A model generated the notes under the pieces. It saw only the letters and a list, made by a program, of their open reading frames with translations, was not told where the DNA came from and did not search any database. The translations under genes were made by a program, and so were the position numbers. Below are positions 42,591 through 54,090 of a DNA stretch of 64,000 bases, in pieces; the stretch's first letter is position 1; each line of letters starts with the position of its first letter. Source of the DNA: Tuctoria greenei (lineage: Eukaryota > Streptophyta > Magnoliopsida > Poales > Poaceae); the NCBI GenBank assembly GCA_036927565.1, contig JAYESD010000003.1, positions 191,901,999 to 191,965,998 of the forward strand. The letters run 5' to 3'.

Positions 42591-43341
42591 GAATCTGCTA
42601 GTGAGGAAGAAAAAGATGTTGATGATGAAGGAAAATTTGAGGATGCTGAGGAAAAAGCTCACGCCTATTGTGAATTTGAAGAAGGTGCTGCACTTGTGAC
42701 TCAGTTTTTGAGTGTGCAAGTGAAGGAAGCTGAGGATGGACGACAACACAATCTTTTCCAAACAAGATCCAAGGTTGAAGTAAAGGTTTGCAAAGTGATT
42801 ATAGATGATGGGAGCTGTCATAACCTTGCAAGTATGAAAATGGTTGAAAATATTGGTCTAAAATTGCTGCGACACCCACATCCCTATCATGTGCAATGGC
42901 TAAATGGTTCAGGAGCTATCAAGATTGGGCATAGAGTAACGTTCTTTTCAAGATTGGTGAATATATTGATTCTGTAGAGTGTTATGTTTTTCCCATGACA
43001 TTGTGTCACCTGCTGTTAGGGAGACCATGGCAATACGATCGTTCAACTCTACATTGTGGTCGCTCAAATCAATACACAATCAAGCGGAAAGGAAATGATA
43101 CTGAAGCCAATAACACTGCAACAAATCCATGCTGAATATTTACAAAAGAGCTCATAAGTGAAGGTTCAGAATGAAAATAGAAAAAGAGGAAAAGAAAATG
43201 AGTGCCCTACACAAAGCCGTGAGTGAGAGCCACAAGCCCAATGTGAGAGACAAAAACAAAGATCAGTAACATATTCATGATAGCCACAAAATATGAAATG
43301 AGAGATGTGAGGATAACCCAAACCAAGTTTTTGTTGTACTT
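42591..43341 (+). pseudogene. Protease region of gypsy element A and following spacer
   Basis: An acidic stretch (EEEKDVDDEGKFEDAEE) is followed by a retropepsin segment (CKVIIDDGSCHNLASMKMVE, then HPYHVQWLNGSG and, in a shifted frame, CHLLLGRPWQYDR-like text near 43005). The active site reads DDGS instead of the usual DSGS or DGGS. From about 43130 to 43340 no clear coding is left. Confidence 0.75.
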
Positions 43342-44293
43342 GTGTACAAAGACACCTTGCTTTCAGCTAATGACTTAACCTCAATTCCTAGTGTTGTCGC
43401 TCATATTTTGCAGGAATACCATGATGTTTTTCCAGAGGAAACACCAGATGGACTACCTCCTTTACGCGGCATCGAGCATCAAATTGACCTTATTCCAAGA
43501 GCTACACTTCCTAACCGACCAGCATACCACACCAACCCTAAAGAAACCAAAGAAATACGGAGGCAAGTACAAGCACTTTTAGATAAATGGTATGTGTGTG
43601 AATGCTTAAGTCTTTGTGCTGTTCCTGTGATTTTGGTGCCAAAGAAAGATGGATCTTGGAGGATGTGCGTAGATTGTAGAGCGATTAATAACATCACTGT
43701 TCGCTATCGTCATTCTATTCCTAGGTTAGATGATATGCTGGATGAATTGAGTGGTTCAATGATTTTTACTGAAATTGATTGGCAAAGTGGTTACCATCAA
43801 ATAAGAATGAAAGTTGGCGATGAATGGAAAACTGCTTTTAAAAAAATGTTTGGATTGTATAAATGGTTAGCTATGCCTTTCGGTTTGACTAATGGTCCTA
43901 GTACTTTTATGAGATTGATGAACCATGTGCTGAGATCATTTATTGGAAGATTTGTTGTTGTTTACTTTGATGATATTCTGATTTTCAGCAAGACATTGGA
44001 GGAACATCTTGATCACATTCAACAGGTTTTGGATGTTCTTTGAAAGGAAAAACTGTATGCTAACATTGAGATGTGCACGTTTTGTGCAGATTTTTCTTGG
44101 TTTTGTTGTTTCAGGACAAGGAATTCAGGTTGATGAATCAAAGGTAAAAACAATCAAGGAGTGGCCAATCCTAGTGAATGTAAGTCAAGTAAGAAGCTTC
44201 CATGGACTTGCTGGTTTTTATCCGAGATTTGTCAAGAATTTCAGCACCATAGCTGTCTCACTCAATGAGTTGACAAAGGAGTTATGTTCAAGT
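43342..44293 (+). pseudogene. Reverse transcriptase of gypsy element A
   Basis: Conserved RT blocks: IPRATLPNRPAYHTNPKETK, VPKKDGSWRMCVDCRAINNI, FTEIDWQSGYHQIRMKVGDE, MPFGLTNGPSTFMRLMNHVL, VVYFDDILIFSK (catalytic), and, after a frameshift at about 44041, FLGFVVSGQGIQVDESKVKT and FHGLAGFYPRFVKNFSTIA. It ends at LNELTKE, directly before the deletion joint. Confidence 0.92.
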
Positions 44294-44811
44294 GGGGGGG
44301 GGGGGAATGTTTACCGCACATTGAGTTTACATATAACAGGGTAGTACACTCTACTACTAATAAGTGTCCATTTGAAATAGTATATTGCTTCAAACGCCTT
44401 GCTTCGATCGACTTGTTGCCATTACCTTTGCAGGTGCAAACTAACATGGATGCTTCCAAGCCTGCTGAATATATCAAAAAAGTTACATGAGAAGACAAGA
44501 AGAGCTAGAGAAAAAGGCACATTATTTTGCTGCGAAGGCCAACAAACATCGCAAGAAGATGACATTTAAACCCAGTGACATGGTTTGGGTACACCTACGC
44601 AAGGAGCATTTTCGTGAAAGGAGAAAGTCCACATTGATGCCAAGAGCAGATGGATCGTTCAAAGTTCTAACCAAAATAATGACAACACTTACAAGATTGG
44701 CATTCGAGGAGACTATGTTATCAACTCAACTTTCAATGTTGCATATTTATCTCCTTTCTTGGGTAATGAAGAAATAGAGTCGAGGACGACTCCTTGTCTA
44801 GAGGGGGAGGA
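44290..44811 (+). pseudogene. Integrase C-terminal remnant joined to RT by deletion
   Basis: After a G run (about 44295-44306) the text continues with ECLPHIEFTYNRVVHSTTNK, CPFEIVYCFKRLASIDLLPL and, in a shifted frame, FKPSDMVWVHLRKEHFRERR-type C-terminal integrase sequence, then EDDADVPP. The RNase H, the integrase zinc finger and the DDE core are absent. The joint falls in a Phe-Lys-Trp-Gly coding motif that could have provided microhomology. Confidence 0.85.
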
Positions 44812-45815
44812 TGATGCGGATGTCCCACCCATTCATATAATCCAACCCATGAATCGGATGCAAGATACTTCAAGTATTACATACCATGGCCTCTTGACAA
44901 GAAGTCGTGCCAAAAAGTTGCAACCAAAGGTGATGTCACTCCTGGCCGAATTTGATAATAATATACCTGAGAATTTTATACTACCTAAAAGTTCTACTTC
45001 GGTGATGATTAGGTACACACGATAAGAACCCGAGAGAGACATCACGGTTTGCACGGTACAAAGTAAATCGGGTTGCCCGAACTCAACCAAGGACGGTTCA
45101 CACTGTCTGAACTTATTCGGGCTATCCGAACTTTCCACTGCAGAATCTCTAACTTCATTTTCAATTCTGTACAAATTTGGCACGTCCCTTGCTGCATATG
45201 ACATATGGTGTGAAAGCATATCAAGTCTAGTTTCCAACACAACAAACAGTGCATCATTTTGACTTCCCAATCAAGAGTAATGATTGTTTACTGCTGAGAG
45301 GTCAAAACTACAAGGCTGCCCGAGGCACCTCAGGAATGCATCTCGTGGAAGCACTTTAACTCATCTTAAACTCATGCACTTAGGGTCCTGTCACATCTAA
45401 ACTAGGAGGGTTGTTCCTAGTATAAATATATAGCACTTCTCTGGATTTGGCAGACTTGAACATTGAGAAAATTACCCCTTTGTTTAGTTGTGTGCTAACA
45501 ACTTCAGAGAGTGATCTCTACTCCTTTGCTCTTGTGATTTCCTCGCGGGGTTACAGAAGCAACCGCTTCATCGGCTTCCAACTGGTGCTCCTAGTCTAGT
45601 GATTCTAGGTTGTGTTGGTTAGTTCTTTGAGAGTCTGGTTGGGCGAATCCTCGATTCAGATTACCGGTTAAAGATGATGGTTGGCTTCGAGTTTTATTCA
45701 TTAAGTTGCACTATTTATCTTGGCTTCTTTGCTAGTTATCTATCTTGGCTCCTTTGAAGCTAGTTTCCGTGTTTGTGATCCTACGTCGTGAAGATCGGGA
45801 TTCCAATCCATATCA
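44812..45815 (+). repeat. LTR shared by gypsy elements A and B (1004 bp)
   Basis: Starts TGATGCGGATG after the polypurine tract GAGGGGGAGGA (44801-44811) and ends CCATATCA, two bases before the PBS at 45818. Its first 200 bp continue the coding frame (HGLLTRSRAKKLQPK), as in related grass gypsy families. A TATAAATA box lies at 45421-45428. One LTR therefore serves as 3' LTR of A and 5' LTR of B. Confidence 0.88.
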
Positions 45816-45817
45816 TT

Positions 45818-45835
45818 TGGTATCAGAGCCTTCGT
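45818..45835 (+). other. Primer binding site of gypsy element B (initiator tRNA-Met type)
   Basis: TGGTATCAGAGCC is the standard PBS complementary to the 3' end of plant initiator methionine tRNA. It is intact here. Confidence 0.92.
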
Positions 45836-46493
45836 TGACACGGTAGGATCCTTTACCCCTAGCTATATATATTCGTGTTGTCCTATCCACTAAAAGCCAT
45901 AATTATTTTTGCCATATCTCTTTGTTTCAATCTATTTTTCTAGTAAGTTTTTTTGTTAAGTTTTAGTCTATAAGAGTCCTTGTTTAGCTGCTGATCATAT
46001 CCTCGTTCTTGTGTATGTGTTCTTGTTTAGAAAAAAAGAAGAAGAAGAAAGCAGAAAAATTAAAAAAAAGGTTCAGAAAGAAAGAAAGAATTCTCTAAAG
46101 TTGATGAGCTCTTGCAACGAGTTGTGCAATCAGTTTGATATCTTTGCATGTGTGATGATCTAGTTACATCTTTCACATATTTTGGTCAGCACTAGGCATC
46201 GGTCTTCTGGTTGGATTGGTACTTAACTTTACAACAAATAGAATTTGGATTGTTTTTCCTTGTGCATCACTCCCTAAAAAGCTCTAGCAATAATCCACCT
46301 TTTAACTGAACACACCGGTCTTGTATTCGTTTAACCATCATTTCTCTTTTGCCACCACACACGATACTTTTGTAATCTGTAGGGAAATCATAAGAGCTTT
46401 GGTTGGTAAGAGAGGTGAGGTTGTGAGAAAACTACCCAAAATTTCCTACTCCACATATCCTTGCTATTCTTGCTTCACTAATATTGCAAGAGA

Positions 46494-46914
46494 ATGGCTG
46501 AAGAACCTGAGTTAGATGATTGTGTCACAATGACACAGTTCAATAAACTAAAGTAAAGCATGAAGGAAAAGCAAGACCAACTATCACAAGACCTTCAAGC
46601 ACTTATGGCTCAGCTGAGAAATCTTAACAACATTCCTGAAGATGCAAGAAATCAAGAAGAAATAGATGAAGAAGCTGCTGCTCAACTTGCAAGGCAACAG
46701 TGACAACTACAAAGACAAGCTGCTGCTCAAGTTAGAAGACATGTGGTGCAAGATCGTGGGAATGGAGACAACAGTGCTGATCATAGGAGAGGAAGAGATT
46801 ATAGAGATAGAAGAAGTGAACATACTGACTCTGATGAAGTGTATGAAGGAGATGATCTTGAACAGCCCCAGGATGATGGAAATTAGCATCGAGGTCATCA
46901 TGCACATAATCGAG
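46494..46914 (+). pseudogene. gag of gypsy element B, first part
   Basis: Starts MAEEPELDDCVTMTQFNKLK, then TAA, and continues SMKEKQDQLSQDLQALMAQL, NIPEDARNQEEIDEEAAAQL, TGA, RRSEHTDSDEVYEGDDLEQP, TAG. Element A contains the same text from 41401 on, so the start of A's gag can be seen here. Confidence 0.85.
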
Positions 46915-48577
46915 TGTGAGACCTATGTGTGATGAATACATTGGCTATGACAATAAAAGTTTTGAATACTACCGAAATACGATATGTCTGGCTTGTTTTG
47001 GGTAGCTCCGACATGGTCCAACGTAAGGTCCGACTGGCGCTAGGTCCGACTTGCTGTGGCTAGGTCCGACATGTTTTTGTTTGCTCCGGCGCTAGGTCCG
47101 ATTAGCTTTGTTTAGCTCTGGTGCTAGGTCTTGCTAGCTTTGGGAAGCTCCGATTCAAGGTTTGGTTAGCTTTGGCAAGGTCCGGTGCTACATCACATTG
47201 GTTTTACTTTTAACTCGCAATGTTTCAAACTTGCTTTTTGGATTATGGAAAGCTTGCTTAGTATTCTTTTACTAAGTTTTTGATGTGTTTTGGCGGTTAT
47301 GGCTGATACCATTTTGCTATGGTTTGCAACATGCTTTTGTGAGGTGGTCATGTAAGGTGTTGTGTTTTGGGAACTAACAAGAGTAGGGTCGAGGACTTGT
47401 GCTCAGAAGTATTGGTTGTTTATTCATGTGCAGATGTTGCTTGAGTTCAATACATGGCTGGTGAAGGGATCTATTGAACTAGTCTTAGGGTGAAGATGAG
47501 GTTTAACAACCAAGTTCGGGAGGAATTGTGGTTGAGTTGATCAGGAGGTCGCACATCATGTTTGAATCAAGAACAATGCATATAAAGGTATTGTGGACGT
47601 CATTGGAAGGTCTTTGCACGTGTTCAAGGAGCGCATGGACGTGGCTACATGGTTCCAAGGCATGATGGAGAGAAGTGGACATAAATAATTGGTCGGAAAG
47701 GTCCAACCGACTAGGTTATGAACTCAGGCTGCGGCTGGTTCGGGTTTGACTCAAATATGGAAAGATTTGAGTTGGTTATGATAGGATTTTGTGTGGGTCA
47801 CGAAGTTGAGTTGTTTTAGGAATGTGGGATACGTTCCTAAGGTGTTTAGAAGTCTTAAGATTGCTTCTATCTGCGTATAGAAGAGTCTTGAGCAGTTATG
47901 GAAAGTTTCGATTCGTGAATTGAGTAGGATTAGAGTCCTAGTTTGAGTTGAGTTGGCTTTCGGGCTGGTTATATAAGCAAGGGAGGCAAGAGCTCATTGT
48001 AGACGACTTTGGGGCTGTTCCTCTTGTGGTTTTATAAATAAAATTCGTAGTTTAAAGGAACTTTTTTGCCTTGTTCGTCCGACTTGTTTCAGACAAGTTT
48101 TTCTTGTCGAGTTTCTGCATAGCACTACCTTGCTTCGGTGGTTTTATCATAACTCAGGTTTTAAAGATCCAATTGATGTGAATCTTTTTGGGTTATCTTC
48201 ACAACTTGATTATATATCATCTATGAAAATTTCACATTCATTATATTTGTGATTTTGGATCTACACAAGTTTCATTGTAGTGTTGCAGATCTGGTTTTTC
48301 TCGGGTAGAACAGATTGACCTTCGTTCAATCTTTCGATCGTAACTTTAGTTTTTCTCGATGGTTTTTCGTGATTCTTGTTTTCGTGTCTTCATGAATTGA
48401 TCCTTCACAATATATACTGGTTTTTTCATGATTGATCACATATAGATTAGTCGTACACACAATTTCTTAACAGATTGATTTTCTACCGAGAGGTTTCTGT
48501 TGCTTCCGCTGAACAAGTTCTAAAGCATACCATTCACCCCCCCTCTGGTAGCTTTTCACATGCTCTTCGATCCTATA
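46915..48577 (+). repeat. 5' LTR of copia element 3 (1663 bp)
   Basis: Starts TGTGAGACCTATGTG and ends CTCTTCGATCCTATA (CA in the 3' copy). It has AGGTCCGAC-type repeats at about 47000-47190, a TATATAA box at 47970-47976, and a stretch at about 47620-47715 that is absent from the 3' LTR. Confidence 0.92.
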
Positions 48578-48579
48578 AT

Positions 48580-48594
48580 TAGTATCAGAGCCAT
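48580..48594 (+). other. Damaged primer binding site of copia element 3
   Basis: Reads TAGTATCAGAGCCAT where initiator tRNA-Met PBS would be TGGTATCAGAGCCAT; G to A at 48581. Confidence 0.82.
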
Positions 48595-48679
48595 GTTACT
48601 CTAATATTTTTGATTTGCACGTGTTTTTGAATAATCATCATTGAGAAATACTCCGCAAAACCTTGTGTCTTTAGTGGTA

Positions 48680-50062
48680 TTGATTTTTCATGTTTGGAAG
48701 GCACGCATGGAAGCTTTCATCCAGGCGCAAGGCTTCGCAATATGGGAAAAGGTGACAAGCCTTACCGCGTGTCGTCAAATGATCAAGTCACGGCTACAAA
48801 CATGAGAGATGTCTACAACAACAACAAGGCTCGCAACTTGATCATACAAGGATTGACTCAAATCGACTTCAACCGTGTTGCTCACCTCCGATCTGCATAA
48901 GATGTGTGGAAAGCACTCTGCGACTACCACGAAGGATCTAACACGATCAAGGAGGTAAGGCAAGACATGTTCAAAAAGGAGTACATGCACTTTTAGAAGC
49001 AACAAGGTGAGTCAATCGACGATTTCGTTGCTCACTTTAATAAAATTCTCAGCAACTTGCGTAGCATCAATGTTAGTTTTTCAAATGCTTGGAATGCTAG
49101 GCAATTACTAAGTGCATTAAACATGTCAATTTGGAAGATGAAAGTTACATCTATTCGTGAATCTACTGTCATGAGTACACTTACTTTAGATGTTCTATAT
49201 TCTAAATTGAAATCTCACAAAACTGACATAAGCTCACGTAAGAACCACAACAAGTCTCTTGCATTCGTTTCTCAATGTGACATGCCTAGCTACGGCCCAT
49301 CTTCATCTTGTGGAACACTTGTTTTGTTGTCCTCTCTAACCCTTGAACAGATTGAAGAGTTTTCAGAGGAAGAACTTGCACTCATCTCTACTCGGTTCTC
49401 AAAAGCATTGCAAAATGTGAGAACTAGAAGGAGAGGAAGTGTCGGACCTCAATGATGCTTTGAATGTGATAAGACAGGACATTTTCACATGGATTGCCCC
49501 AACCTCTACTACTTCCCGTGATGAAAAGCAAACAAGGACGAAGCTCTCCTCTGCAAATGAGAAGAAGAAGAAAGAGGGTTTTACATGACGCTAATTGGAT
49601 AGTTTTATCTTCACACTTCAAGAACTTGGCTCCAGCGATGCGGACATCGGAAGTGATGAAGATGAAGATGATTTGGCGAACTTGTGTTTCATGGCGGGCA
49701 AGTCAAGATCAAGTATGGAGGAGGCAAAACACACTAGCAGCAATGAAGAGGTATGTCCTACTTGCGAAGAAATGTGTGATGCTATATCTCGTGGCACTAT
49801 TATAGTTAAGAAAAAGGACAAAAAGCTTAGAGACAATGCCGCTAAAATTGAGTCACTAGAATATGAAATTAATCGTTTGAAATCTTTGATTCCTAGTGAT
49901 GATTCTTGTTCCTCATGTGATTTAATATATGAACAATTGTCCTCTCTAATAAGTGCACACACCTCCACACTTGATAAACTTAAACTTGAAATTGAAAAGA
50001 ACAAAAAGCTTGCTGCACTTAACGATAAAAAAATTGAAAGATGCTTGTTGTTCTACAATTGA
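48680..50062 (+). pseudogene. gag of copia element 3
   Basis: Begins in one frame with WKARMEAFIQAQGFAIWEKV, shifts near 48750 into VSSNDQVTATNMRDVYNNNK and RNLIIQGLTQIDFNRVAHLR, and meets TAA (48898). It continues DVWKALCDYHEGSNTIKEVR and ESIDDFVAHFNKILSNLRSI, the UBN2/copia-gag core. A CCHC knuckle (CFECDKTGHFHMDC) follows TGA near 49454. The last part is a long Lys/Glu/Leu-rich coiled-coil segment (SRGTIIVKKKDKKLRDNAAK, KIESLEYEINRLKSLIPSDD). Several stops. Confidence 0.85.
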
Positions 50063-50898
50063 TTTGCATTGTTCTACTTGTGTTGATCTTGATAAGAAAC
50101 TACATGATGTTATGGATGAAAATTTTAATTTGAACAATGCTTTACGTGCTCATGAAGTTAAAATTTTTTCTAATTGCAAATTAAAAGGAAAAAAATTCAT
50201 GTGAAAATTGCCTTGACCCGTCCAATAAACTTGATGACATGCATAGGACATTAGATCGGTTTTGTAATGTGAATAAGAACCTAAATTTGCTGCTAAATTC
50301 TTCCAAGTCTTGCAATGATAAAACTGGTTTAGGTTTTGAATCTATGCTAATGCTAAGGCACATTCACCTAAAATTGTAAAGTCAATAGGAAGTGGTTTGA
50401 TTCAAACAGTTCCTAAACAAAAAGAAGTGGTTTTCAAATCTGCAGGAGTGTTGTCTCATTCGGTTTGAAATAAAAATGTTGCTTGCTCATCTAGACATGA
50501 ACACAAAGTTAAATTTTATTTTACCTACTTGTTAGAGATGGTCATATCATAGTTTTTCGTTATGGACTAGCTAAACAACAGAAAAAGGAAAGAATGTTTG
50601 CTAGATCTCATAACTTTCATGTAAAATTTGTTGCACATGCTAAACTGAATGATAGGAACACGCAACCCATTGTAATGAGTCGAAAACATGCAAAGTTTTC
50701 TCCCAAACCTCCTATTTTTTGTGCTACACATGTAACACCTCGTAGGTCAGTAGTGGATACAAAAATACTCAAGCTTTGGCTCATAAACCTTTTGTTTTAT
50801 CTCAGCTTTTTCGTGTTATTCCTGCTGGACGTCATGTGACTCAGTACTGGATTCCTAAATGCCTTTTGACTAACCCCAGTATTGAGTCATCGACGTAT
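50063..50898 (+). pseudogene. Continuation of gag/pol linker of copia element 3, heavily decayed
   Basis: Fragments in different frames (STIDLHCSTCVDLDKKLHDV, MFARSHNFHVKFVAHAK) suggest remains of a C-terminal gag extension and linker. No domain can be assigned. Confidence 0.5.
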
Positions 50899-51162
50899 TG
50901 TGCTTCTATGTAGGTTACACACATGAGCAAGGAGAACATTTGGATCGTGGATTCAGGTTGCTCACACCACATGACCGGTAACAAAGAATGGTTCCCCTCC
51001 CTCTCTTTTGTGTCACGTGTAGAAAATGTTACTTATGTCAATAATTCTTCAATTCTTATAATTGCTAAGGGTTCAGTTAGAGTAAATGATCACTACACTT
51101 TGAAGGATGTGGCACTTGTCAAAAATTTGAATACAACTTCCTTTCTATTTTACAATTGCTAG
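50899..51162 (+). pseudogene. Protease of copia element 3
   Basis: ENIWIVDSGCSHHMTGNKEW contains the copia retropepsin active site DSGCSHHMTG; FVSRVENVTYVNNSSILIIA and HYTLKDVALVKNLNTT follow. It ends at a TAG (51160-51162). Confidence 0.88.
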
Positions 51163-52254
51163 ATGAAAATCTGGAAATTATTTTCAATAAAAATTGCTGC
51201 AAAGTTGTAGGTTCAAATATTGAGCTTATTTTTAACATGTCTCGGTTTGGAAGAGTTTTTAAAGCTGATTTTGATATGTCTTCTTCTAAGTATAGGTTTC
51301 TAGTTGGTAATGATTCAAAAAACTTATATTTTTTGCATCGTAGACTTGGTCACATAGGCTTTGATCATCTCACGCGTGTTAGTGCTCTTGATCACATACG
51401 TGGGCTGCCTAAGCTTAAAAGGGACAAAAAAATTGTATGCTCTTCTTGTAGAAATGCTAAGATGGTTGCAAGTTCACATGCTCCTCGCACAATGACCATG
51501 ACAACTGAACTGGGTCAACTTTTTCATCTTGACACCGTAGGACCTTCACGTGTTCAATCCTTCAGAGGTAATTTTATGTTCTTGTGATTGTTGATGATTA
51601 TTCTAGATACTCTTGTGTTTTATTATGGCATCTAAGAATGAATCTTGTAGTCACTTTAGAACTTTAGTTCTTAGATTATCAATTGATCACCTAGGATCTT
51701 TAAGAGCAATTAGAAGTGATAATGGAACTGAATTTTAAAATCAATCCTTTGTTCATTTTTGTGCTGAAAAAGTAATAGATCATCAATTTTCTTCACCATA
51801 TGTACCTCAACAAAACGGTGTTGTAGAGAGAAAGAACAGAACCTTAGTTGAGATGGCTAGGACTATGATTGATGAATATCAAACTCCTAGAAAGTTTTGG
51901 GCAGATGCAATTGCAACTGCTTGTTATGTTTCAAATTGTGTTTTCTTGCATGCTAGGCTAGGAAAAACACCATATGAGCTTCAGTTTGGACATTGGCCTA
52001 GTGTCACACACTTTAGGGTCTTTGGTTGCAAATGCTTTGTTAAGAAACATGTTAATCTTGATAAGTTTGAAGCTAGATCTGTTGATGGCATGTTTCTTGG
52101 TTATCCATCTAATACTAGAGGCTACCTTTTGCTTTTACTTGACACTAATAAAATTGTAGAGACTTGTGAGGTTTATTTTGATGAAGCTAGCCCAAGTAAT
52201 AGTTCAAATATTGCAGGTCCAGATCCATATCCGCAAGGGGAGTATTTTCATTGA
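51156..52254 (+). pseudogene. Pre-integrase and integrase of copia element 3
   Basis: The zinc region is complete (HRRLGHIGFDHL, CSSCRNAK). The core starts HLDTVGPSRVQSFRGNFMFL, where a lost base gives an immediate stop (51585). It continues in other frames through VDDYSRYS, SDNGTEF with a TAA, and SPYVPQQNGVVERKNRTLVE, then RKFWADAIATACYVSNCVFL. It ends at 52254 after a frame change. Confidence 0.88.
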
Positions 52255-53620
52255 AGATGAGGAAGAAGTGGTGTTGCTGCCCGAAAATTCAACAACTAAT
52301 GAAATTGTTCTAGCTCCTGATTTTGACTCACAACCAGCACGGACGACCACCATTGTTGGTCCAGATCGTCCTCAAGTTACAAGCTCATCGATTTGTGATG
52401 AACATGAAGAAGAAGAAGCTTGTGAAGTGTCTACTCCCCTCCGAGCCCTCAAAAGTCATCCTCCACCACAAATCATCGGAAGCTTGCACGAACGAGTCAC
52501 ACGGTCTAGGTATTGCCATCCAAACTCTCACACGCATTCTGCTTTTGTTGCTTCTTTTGAATCCAAATATATATCACACGCACTCACTAATGAATCTTGG
52601 ATTATTGCCATGCAAGAAGAGTTAGAAAACTTTTAAAGAAATAATGTTTGAAAACTTGTACCTCCACCTCAAGCTCACACTTTAATTGGAACTAAGTGGG
52701 TGTTTAAAAAAACTAAAGTGAGGATGGGGTTGTGGTTAGGAATAAGGCTAGGTTGGTTGCTCAAGGTTTCACACAAATTAAAGGTCTAGATTTTGATGAA
52801 ACTTTTGCTCCTATTGCTAGATTAGAAGGCATAAGAATTTTGTTAGCTTTTGCTGCATCTAAAGGTTTCAAGTTATATCAAATGGATGTTAAAAGTGCTT
52901 TTCTTAATGTCTATATAGATGAGGAGGTTTATGTCAAGCAACCACCGGGTTTTGAAAATCCAGATTTTCTTAATCATGTTTACAAACTGTCCAAAGCCTT
53001 GTACGGTTTCAGACAAGCCCCTAGAGCATGGTATGATAGGTTAAAAAACATTCTTTCTTAAAAGGGTTTTACCATTGGCAAGGTTGATAAAACTCTTTTT
53101 GTGCTTAAGCATGGCAATGACTCATTATTTTTTCAAGTGTATGTGGATGATATTATCTTTCGTTGTGCTTCTCGTGATCTTGTGTCCAAGTTTTTAGCTA
53201 TGATGAGTTCAGAATTTGAAATATATATGATGGGAGAACTAACATACTTTTTGGGGCTGCAAATCAAGCAAACCAAGGAGGGGACCTTTGTGCATCAAAC
53301 AAAGTATACAAAAGACCTCCTAAAGTGCTTTAACATGGACAAAAGCAAGCTATTCCGGACAAAAATGGGAACAACGACAACACTTGAACTTGATGAAGAT
53401 GGTGACCCGGTCGATCAAAAAGAATATAGAAGCATGATTGGATCACTTTTGTACCTCATGGCATCAAGACTGGAATACAATTCAGCGTATGTCTTTGTGA
53501 ACGGTTTCAAGCTTCCCCACGTGCTTCACATCGTTAAGCTGTCAAACGAATTCTCAGGTACTTACATGGAACTCAAGAATTTGTCATTTTTCTTCCTTCT
53601 TCCTCAACCGTTAATTTGAG
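52255..53620 (+). pseudogene. Reverse transcriptase of copia element 3
   Basis: Blocks: NESWIIAMQEELENF then TAA, TLIGTKWVFKK with a frameshift, VRNKARLVAQGFTQIKGLDF, QMDVKSAFLNVYIDEEVYVK, ALYGFRQAPRAWYDRLKN, TAA at 53059, and FFQVYVDDIIFRCASRDLVS (catalytic DD kept). MMGELTYFLGLQIKQTKEGT and EYRSMIGSLLYLMASR follow. The end is frameshifted near 53460. Confidence 0.9.
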
Positions 53621-54090
53621 AGCTTTTTTGGATGCTGATTTTGGGGGTGGTAGCATTGATAGGAAAAGTACTTCGGGTGCTTGTCATTTTCTTGGTAATT
53701 CACTTGTTGCTTGGTCCTCAGAAAACAAAATTCAGTTGCACAATCCACAGCTGAATCTGAATATATAGCTGCTGCTAGTGCTTGCTCACAAATTCTTTGG
53801 ATTGTTCAAACTCTTAAGGACTATGGGGTTGATTAGATAATGTTCCGCAGGTTTGTGATAACACTAGTGCCATTTGCATTGGCAAAAAACCTGTGCAACA
53901 TTCCAGAACAAAGCACATTGACATTAAGTATCACTTTCTTCGAGATAATGTTGAAAAAGGAAACATTGTGCTTCACCATGTCGATACCGAACAACAATTG
54001 GCTGACATTTTTACAAAAAAATTGGATTTCACTCTTTTTTGTTTCATTCGTAGTGAAATAGGGGTTATGCATCCTCATGGCTTAATTTGA
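53621..54090 (+). pseudogene. RNase H of copia element 3
   Basis: LDADFGGGSIDRKSTSGACH, STAESEYIAAASACSQILWI, a stop near 53836, then in another frame VQHSRTKHIDIKYHFLRDNV and EQQLADIFTKKLDFTLFCFI, closing HPHGLI and TGA at 54088. Catalytic Asp and Glu positions are visible despite the breaks. Confidence 0.88.

Larger units (their letters stand above)
41401..45815 (+). mobile_element. Ty3/gypsy element A, 5' end missing, internal deletion
   Basis: Order: gag, zinc knuckle, protease, RT, integrase C-terminus, LTR. Its first base is immediately next to the LTR of the Athila-like element, and its own beginning should lie left of that element but is not there. It shares its LTR with element B. 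Many stops and frame changes are present. Confidence 0.88.
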
